This document shows positions 58,775-64,000 of a stretch of DNA of 64,000 nucleotides, one piece after another. Within the stretch, counting starts at the first letter, position 1, and every line of letters starts with the position of its first letter. Both the position numbers and the translations under genes were made by a program. The notes under the pieces were generated by a model. It saw only the letters and a list, made by a program, of their open reading frames with translations, was not told the origin of the DNA and searched no databases. The stretch is from Oleiphilus messinensis (GTDB taxonomy: Bacteria > Pseudomonadota > Gammaproteobacteria > Pseudomonadales > Oleiphilaceae): assembly GCF_002162375.1 (NCBI RefSeq), contig NZ_CP021425.1, forward strand, positions 2,043,501 to 2,107,500. Direction: 5' to 3'.

Positions 58775-59683
58775 CTAGAAGTAGCCTTCCCGTTTTTTCT
58801 GTTCCATCGAGCCTGCCTGGTCATGATCAATCATTCGACCCTGGCGTTCGGAACTGGTGGCCAGCAACATTTCCTGGATGATTTCAGGTAGTGTATCCGC
58901 TTCGGACTCAATTGCACCGGTCAGGGGGTAGCAGCCCAAAGTGCGGAAGCGAACTGAGCGCATATCCGGAGTTTCGCCATCTTTTAGTGGCATGCGCTCA
59001 TCATCAACCATGATGAGTGTGCCATCTCGTTCAACTACGGGGCGTTTGGCGGAGTAGTAAAGAGGAACAATCTCAATGCCTTCAAGATGAATGTATTGCC
59101 AGATATCAAGCTCTGTCCAGTTTGACAGCGGGAATACGCGAATGCTTTCGCCTTTGTTAACCTTTCCGTTGTAGATATTCCAAAGCTCGGGTCGTTGATT
59201 TTTAGGATCCCAGCGATGGTGTTTGTCCCGGAACGAATAAACGCGTTCTTTCGCTCTGGATTTTTCTTCGTCCCGTCGAGCGCCACCGAAGGCCGCATCA
59301 AACCCGTATTTGTCCAGCGCTTGTTTGAGACTTTGGGTCTTCATTACGTCGGTGTGTTTGGAGCTGCCGTGGGTGAAGGGGCCCACGCCTTCTTTGATGC
59401 CGTCTTCGTTCATGTGTACCAGTAGATCGAGCCCGAACTTTTTCGCTTGCGCATCGCGAAATGTGATCATTTCCTGAAATTTCCACCCCGTATCGACGTG
59501 GAGCAGCGGGAAGGGGAGTTTGCCTGGGAAAAATGCCTTGCGTGCCAGATGAAGCATTACAGAGGAATCTTTACCGATAGAGTAAAGCATGACCGGATTA
59601 TCGAATTCGGCGGCTACCTCACGGATGATATGGATGCTTTCAGCTTCCAGCTGTTTCAGGTGTGTCAGATCGTACTTTGTCAT
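58775..59683 (-). CDS. cysD: Sulfate adenylyltransferase subunit 2 CysD
   Basis: CysD is the catalytic ATP sulfurylase subunit, activating sulfate for assimilation. From the ATG at 59683 it is 302 residues, exactly the E. coli length. The PP-loop-type motif is [22 protein letters not shown], and later [16 protein letters not shown] and [16 protein letters not shown] are family markers. It precedes cysN in the same direction. CysB control is expected from the pathway, but no site can be defined. Confidence 0.97.
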   Translation of the reverse strand: MTKYDLTHLKQLEAESIHIIREVAAEFDNPVMLYSIGKDSSVMLHLARKAFFPGKLPFPLLHVDTGWKFQEMITFRDAQAKKFGLDLLVHMNEDGIKEGVGPFTHGSSKHTDVMKTQSLKQALDKYGFDAAFGGARRDEEKSRAKERVYSFRDKHHRWDPKNQRPELWNIYNGKVNKGESIRVFPLSNWTELDIWQYIHLEGIEIVPLYYSAKRPVVERDGTLIMVDDERMPLKDGETPDMRSVRFRTLGCYPLTGAIESEADTLPEIIQEMLLATSSERQGRMIDHDQAGSMEQKKREGYF

Positions 59684-59993
59684 GCGTATAAACCTATTGT
59701 CGTACTTCAAAAACCAGTGTCATGCTGATGGACCGAAACGGCTCTGGTAGTCTGTTTCAGGGGTAAGCTCAAACGGGTTGAGTTTCTTGCCGGGTTACTG
59801 AAGCAGGGCGCGAATCGATTCAGGATTCTAGGCTGACCTTGGAATCTGGGGCTTAGTTCAGACTGTCAGCGTTATGAGGGCGCAACTATACCAAATTTCA
59901 GCCCACTAATATAAGGTTACAGATAGAAAGTTATGGTATATGGATATTGCGATTCTACGTTGTGCATGTATCTATGCTTGTGTGGCGAGTGGA
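59684..59993. promoter_or_regulatory. Region upstream of cysD
   Basis: No gene is found in these 310 bases. An AT-rich stretch carries TATACCA (59887-59893) and TGGTATA (59934-59940) as separated inverted arms around AT-rich sequence. This could be the cysDN control region, but I cannot identify a CysB site by eye. Confidence 0.3.
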
Positions 59994-60386
59994 TTATGCC
60001 GGTGTGGTAGGGGCGTGCATGTGCATATATTGTTCGACATAACGGAAATCTTCATTTGCAAAATGCGCGAACTCCAAACCAATCTGATAGCTGTTCTTGG
60101 ATAATCTTCGGGTGTGAATAACATTGCAATACGCCTTCACCGAAACTTCATGGTATACCGACAGTGGGAGGTTGAATTCGACTTCGACTTGCACCGGCTT
60201 TTTGGGTGCGATCTGATGTTGGTTCGGAAGTATGTCTTCCAGGGTTTTTTGGTTGCACTCGATCATGATTCCGGCGCGTGAGATGTTGGCGATTGTTGTT
60301 GAGCACAATTCTTCATTATCAACGAGGAGTGTGGCTTCAATTTCTGATCGAATTCTATGGTGGTAGCGCAGATTGCTTTTCATCAA
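59994..60386 (-). CDS. PilZ domain cyclic-di-GMP receptor
   Basis: The 130-residue product is a single PilZ domain. The two cyclic-di-GMP contacts are intact: RxxxR at R7-R11 (RYHHR) and NxSxxG in NISRAG (about 34-39). It has no other domain, so it is likely an adaptor that alters a partner when the nucleotide binds. Its relation to the cyclase at 6325 is functional at most. An ATG at 60383 is an equally good start. Confidence 0.9.
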   Translation of the reverse strand: MMKSNLRYHHRIRSEIEATLLVDNEELCSTTIANISRAGIMIECNQKTLEDILPNQHQIAPKKPVQVEVEFNLPLSVYHEVSVKAYCNVIHTRRLSKNSYQIGLEFAHFANEDFRYVEQYMHMHAPTTPA

Positions 60387-60647
60387 GGTATTTTATTAAC
60401 AGTTTAGAATATGAAGATAATGTCATGATTTTCTTGAGTTTAGGAATTCTTTTGGGTTACTGCAATCATTTCCAGTGTTTTGTTGAAATTTTGTGATGCG
60501 GATTTGTGAGTTTGTGTCACGTACCGCCCTACATTCTGGCTTGGTGTGTGTAATATTTTGCAAACAGTGGGCGGGGCTATGGGGTGTTGTCACAAGTTTA
60601 TGTATAATGCGCCGGTTTTAGATGTGTCACATCGGTAAAGGTACCCT

Positions 60648-62081
60648 ATGCCCCAGTTTACAAAGGATCAGCCTCAGTTGATCGAGACCGTGAGTATTGA
60701 AAATAATGATGCAGCCTCTAAGGCTCAAGGCGCTGTCGGCTATTTTTCGGCAGAGCAGGGCGTTACCGGCACTGGATCAGGCAAGGTCGGATTTGTAAGT
60801 CTGGGATGCCCAAAGGCGCTCGTAGATTCAGAGCGGATACTCACCCAGCTGAGAAGTGAAGGGTATGATGTGGTGCCATCTTATGATGATGCCGATGTTG
60901 TGGTTGTCAATACATGCGGTTTTATTGATAGTGCAGTCCAGGAGTCACTGGATGCCATCGGTGAGGCGATTGCCGAGAATGGCAAGGTGATTGTGACCGG
61001 TTGTTTGGGGGTTAAGGCGGATGAAATTCGCGAAAAGCATCCGCAAGTGTTGAGTATTTCCGGGCCGCAAGCTTATGAGACCGTTGTTTCGGCTGTGCAT
61101 GAGCAATTACCGCCGGCCCATGACCCGTTTACAAGTTTGATACCGCCACACGGTGTAAAGCTTACACCCAAGCACTATGCTTATCTGAAAATTTCTGAAG
61201 GCTGTAACCAGAGCTGTACGTTTTGCATTATTCCCTCCATGCGGGGTAAGCTCGTTAGCCGGCCTGTGGAATCGGTGCTCGATGAGGCCAAACGATTGGT
61301 TGACAATGGTGTGCGCGAACTGCTCGTTGTGTCTCAGGACACGGGGGCTTATGGTGTAGATACCAAATACAAGACGGGGCAATGGCAAGGTCAGGAGGTC
61401 CGGACGCGTTTTCTGGATCTTTGTGCCGCGCTAGGTGATCTTGGTGCCTGGGTGCGTTTGCACTACCTGTACCCGTACCCTCACATTGATGATGTTATGC
61501 CGTTAATGGCAGAGGGGAAGATTCTGCCTTATCTGGATATTCCTTTTCAGCATGCCAGTCCCCGCATCCTCAAGATGATGAAGCGACCTGGATCGGTGGA
61601 TAATCTGCTGTCGAGAATAAAAGCGTGGCGGCAGGTGTGCCCCGAGTTGACAATTCGAAGTACTTTTATTGTCGGGTTCCCTGGCGAGACTGAAGATGAT
61701 TTCGAGATGTTGCTGGACTTTCTGCGTGAGGCGCAACTGGATCGGGTGGGGTGCTTCAAATACTCGCCAGTGGAAGGTGCTGTAGCGAATGAGTTGGCTG
61801 ACCCTGTGCCGGAAGCGATTCAGCAGGATCGTTTTGAGCGGTTTATGGCGGTTCAGGCGCAAATCAGCGCCGAGCGTTTGCAACAGAAAGTCGGGAAACG
61901 TATGCGGGTGATCGTTGATGAAGTGACCCCCGAAGGCTCGGTTGCTCGCACGCCCGGCGATGCCCCCGAAATTGATGGCTTGGTGTTTATCGATAATGTG
62001 ATTGATGTAAAACCAGGGGATATTCTCGATGTTGTTATCGAGGAAGCTGATGAGCATGATATGTGGGCTCATCTTGCATAG
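60648..62081 (+). CDS. rimO: Ribosomal protein uS12 methylthiotransferase RimO
   Basis: RimO adds a methylthio group to an aspartate of ribosomal protein uS12. The 477-residue product has the N-terminal cluster cysteines in [19 protein letters not shown] and TGCLGVK, the radical-SAM C186-x3-C190-x2-C193 (CNQSCTFC), and a C-terminal TRAM domain. The first 45 residues before KVGFVSLGC are polar and are not part of the E. coli protein (441). The ATG at 60648 has AAAGGT upstream. A TATAAT (60603-60608) may be its -10. Confidence 0.95.
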   Translation: MPQFTKDQPQLIETVSIENNDAASKAQGAVGYFSAEQGVTGTGSGKVGFVSLGCPKALVDSERILTQLRSEGYDVVPSYDDADVVVVNTCGFIDSAVQESLDAIGEAIAENGKVIVTGCLGVKADEIREKHPQVLSISGPQAYETVVSAVHEQLPPAHDPFTSLIPPHGVKLTPKHYAYLKISEGCNQSCTFCIIPSMRGKLVSRPVESVLDEAKRLVDNGVRELLVVSQDTGAYGVDTKYKTGQWQGQEVRTRFLDLCAALGDLGAWVRLHYLYPYPHIDDVMPLMAEGKILPYLDIPFQHASPRILKMMKRPGSVDNLLSRIKAWRQVCPELTIRSTFIVGFPGETEDDFEMLLDFLREAQLDRVGCFKYSPVEGAVANELADPVPEAIQQDRFERFMAVQAQISAERLQQKVGKRMRVIVDEVTPEGSVARTPGDAPEIDGLVFIDNVIDVKPGDILDVVIEEADEHDMWAHLA

Positions 62082-62186
62082 ATTGACAATTGACGTAATG
62101 GAGCGGTTTTGTTGGGTTATCATTCCGGAATCGGAGTGCTTGATCAATGATTCTGCAGCATATGATTAAGGAAAATCGTATTTATT

Positions 62187-62216
62187 TTGCATTTCCCGAA
62201 CTTGGATGAAATGCAA
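62187..62216. other. 9-bp inverted repeat between rimO and the EF-G gene
   Basis: TTGCATTTC (62187-62195) pairs with GAAATGCAA (62208-62216) around a 12-base loop. A T6 run (62224-62229) lies a few bases downstream, so it could be the rimO terminator or a leader element of the next gene. Confidence 0.5.
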
Positions 62217-62285
62217 CTAGGGATTTTTTGAAAAAAGATCTGTATACTATCGCGCAATTTTAGCCCAGACGTATCGAGTAATGAG

Positions 62286-64000
62286 ATGACTGATTTAACC
62301 AAATACAGAAACATAGGTATATTTGCACACGTTGATGCGGGTAAAACCACAACAACTGAACGGATTTTGAAACTGACCGGTCGTATCCACAAAACCGGTG
62401 AGGTACACGATGGCGCTGCGACCACGGATTTCATGGAGCAGGAACAAGAGCGCGGTATCACCATTCAGTCCGCTGCGACGACCTGTTTTTGGGATGATCA
62501 CCGCCTGAATATCATCGATACTCCTGGGCACGTTGACTTCACTGTTGAAGTGTATCGTTCTCTGAAAGTACTGGATGGTGGTATCGGTGTGTTCTGTGGT
62601 TCCGGTGGTGTTGAGCCTCAGTCTGAAACGAACTGGCGCTATGCTAACGAATCTGAAGTATCTCGTATCATCTTCGTGAACAAACTGGATCGAGTCGGTG
62701 CAGACTTCCTGCGCGTTGTAGAGCAGGTTAAAAATGTTCTGGGCGCCAAGCCGCTGGTTATGACCCTGCCAATCGGTCGTGAAGATGAGTTCACGGGTGT
62801 TGTTGATCTGCTGTCAAACAAAGCTTACGTTTGGGATGACAGTGGTCTGCCAGAGAACTTTGAAGTAAAAGATATTCCTGCTGACATGGCGGATCAGGTT
62901 GCCGAGTACCGTGAACAGTTGATCGAGACTGCGGTTGAGCAAGATGATGATTTGATGATGGCTTACATGGATGGCGAAGAGCCATCCGTTGAAGATATCA
63001 AGCGTTGTATCCGTAAAGGCACCATTGCACTGGACTTCTTCCCGACTTACTGTGGTTCTGCTTTCAAGAACAAAGGTGTTCAGTTGGTTCTGGATGCGGT
63101 TATTGATTACCTGCCAAATCCAACTGAAGTTGAGCCTCAGCCATTGACTGATGAAGAAGGTAACGAAACGGGTGAAGTTGCAACCGTGAGTGCTGACGAG
63201 CCGTTGCGAGCATTGGCGTTCAAGATTATGGACGACCGCTTCGGTGCATTGACCTTTATTCGTGTCTACTCTGGTGTAATGGAAAAAGGCATGACGGTCT
63301 TGAACTCGTTCACTGGCAAGACCGAACGTATCGGTCGTATGGTGGAGATGCATGCGAATGATCGTCAGGAAATCGACCGTGCGCAAGCGGGTGATATTAT
63401 AGCTGTTGTGGGCATGAAGAACGTTCAGACTGGTCACACGCTTTGTGATCCCAAGAAGCCATGTACACTTGAGCCAATGGTCTTCCCGGATCCTGTTATC
63501 TCGATCGCCGTTACCCCGAAAGACAAGGCCGGTTCTGAGAAGATGGGTATTGCACTGGGTAAAATGGTTGCGGAAGATCCATCTTTCTGTGTTGAGTCAG
63601 ACGAGGAGTCCGGCGACACCATCCTGAAAGGAATGGGTGAGCTGCACCTGGATATCAAAGTAGATATCCTGAAGCGTACTTATGGCGTTGAGTTGAATGT
63701 TGGTAAGCCTCAGGTAGCTTACCGTGAAACCATTACTCAAGCGATTGAAGACAGCTACACCCACAAGAAGCAGTCGGGTGGTTCCGGTCAATACGGTAAG
63801 ATCGATTACCGTATCAAGCCCGGTGAGCCAGGTTCCGGTTTCGCATTCGCCTCAACCGTGGTTGGTGGTAACGTACCTAAAGAATACTTCCCAGCGATTG
63901 AGAAGGGCTTTAGCGTGATGATGGAAGAAGGCCCTCTGGCTGGATTCCCGGTATTGGACGTGGAAGTTGAGCTGTTCGACGGTGGATTCCACGCGGTTGA
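62286..64000 (+). CDS. fusA2: Elongation factor G, second type (FusA2), 3' end outside window
   Basis: The frame is open from the ATG at 62286 to the window end, 571 codons. The product begins [24 protein letters not shown] (shown in part: G1 is AHVDAGKTT), with G3 [12 protein letters not shown] and G4 NKLD, then domain II and the start of domains III-IV. The sequence type (EHDG-like switch region, [18 protein letters not shown]) matches the second EF-G of Vibrio and other marine gammaproteobacteria rather than the str-operon FusA. It is not RF3 (prfC). Codon use is strongly biased to highly expressed codons. No rpsL or rpsG is nearby. Confidence 0.93.
   Translation, partial: MTDLTKYRNIGIFAHVDAGKTTTTERILKLTGRIHKTGEVHDGAATTDFMEQEQERGITIQSAATTCFWDDHRLNIIDTPGHVDFTVEVYRSLKVLDGGIGVFCGSGGVEPQSETNWRYANESEVSRIIFVNKLDRVGADFLRVVEQVKNVLGAKPLVMTLPIGREDEFTGVVDLLSNKAYVWDDSGLPENFEVKDIPADMADQVAEYREQLIETAVEQDDDLMMAYMDGEEPSVEDIKRCIRKGTIALDFFPTYCGSAFKNKGVQLVLDAVIDYLPNPTEVEPQPLTDEEGNETGEVATVSADEPLRALAFKIMDDRFGALTFIRVYSGVMEKGMTVLNSFTGKTERIGRMVEMHANDRQEIDRAQAGDIIAVVGMKNVQTGHTLCDPKKPCTLEPMVFPDPVISIAVTPKDKAGSEKMGIALGKMVAEDPSFCVESDEESGDTILKGMGELHLDIKVDILKRTYGVELNVGKPQVAYRETITQAIEDSYTHKKQSGGSGQYGKIDYRIKPGEPGSGFAFASTVVGGNVPKEYFPAIEKGFSVMMEEGPLAGFPVLDVEVELFDGGFHAV

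Noticed and set aside
61503-62147. A 214-codon minus-strand frame across rimO
   Set aside because: It is antisense to the conserved radical-SAM and TRAM parts of rimO and has no recognisable domain.
62286-64000. Peptide-chain release factor 3 (PrfC)
   Set aside because: Domain II-IV content and motifs such as [13 protein letters not shown] are those of EF-G, not RF3.

Overview
The window reads as a bacterial chromosome segment from a gammaproteobacterium close to the Pseudomonadales/Oceanospirillales/Cellvibrionales group. The reasons are gene order and family choice. The run motA-motB-rsgA-orn-queG-nnr-tsaE-amidase-mutL-miaA-hfq-hflX-hflK-hflC-DUF2065-hisZ-purA matches, from memory, the conserved block of Pseudomonas. 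So do bioB-bioF-bioH-bioC-bioD followed by acyl-CoA dehydrogenases, and miaB-phoH-ybeY-corC-lnt next to leuS-lptE-holA. The genus cannot be assigned from the sequence. The base composition looks moderate, near half G+C by eye. No rRNA, tRNA, insertion sequence, prophage or CRISPR array was found.

Layout. 1-4159: a partial HDOD gene diverges from the flagellar stator genes motA-motB, which are followed by an orphan periplasmic binding-protein-like gene. 4156-10532: rsgA and orn diverge; a membrane diguanylate cyclase with a long structured leader and a DUF1329 protein follow, and queG converges on the latter. 10770-24641: a long rightward run for metabolite repair, tRNA modification, cell-wall hydrolysis, mismatch repair, Hfq, HflX/HflKC, HisZ and PurA. 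24698-27886: a leftward cluster of cmoA-cmoB, a small membrane protein and an SrkA-type kinase. 28069-31490: DoxX, an EamA transporter, an FAD oxidoreductase and comF. 31585-37757: a complete biotin operon plus a small flagellar-like protein and a putative HEAQH metalloprotease. 38291-42161: two paralogous 600-residue acyl-CoA dehydrogenases, the first behind a promoter overlapped by two PsrA-like operators. 42264-43640: an endonuclease I homologue that lacks its usual catalytic motif, and a small coiled-coil protein. 43737-48019: holA, lptE and leuS. 48445-54541: a zinc-ribbon protein, then miaB-phoH-ybeY-corC-lnt on the minus strand. 54822-64000: DUF1820, trmH, a YejK-like nucleoid protein, cysD-cysN, a PilZ protein, rimO and the start of a second-type EF-G.

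How the genes relate. Most are core functions in translation and RNA (rsgA, orn, queG, tsaE, miaA, miaB, rimO, trmH, cmoAB, hfq, hflX, ybeY, leuS, EF-G), envelope building (amidase, lptE, lnt, hflKC) and cofactor or sulfur metabolism (biotin, nnr, cysDN). A second theme is motility and cyclic-di-GMP: stators, HDOD, a diguanylate cyclase with an intact product-inhibition site, Orn, and a PilZ receptor. I do not see a clearly new multi-gene system. The most unusual items are the overlapping PsrA-like operators, the CysN C-terminus that resembles a decayed APS kinase, the endonuclease I without its histidine motif, the small-protein/metalloprotease pair behind bioD, and the structured leader of the cyclase.
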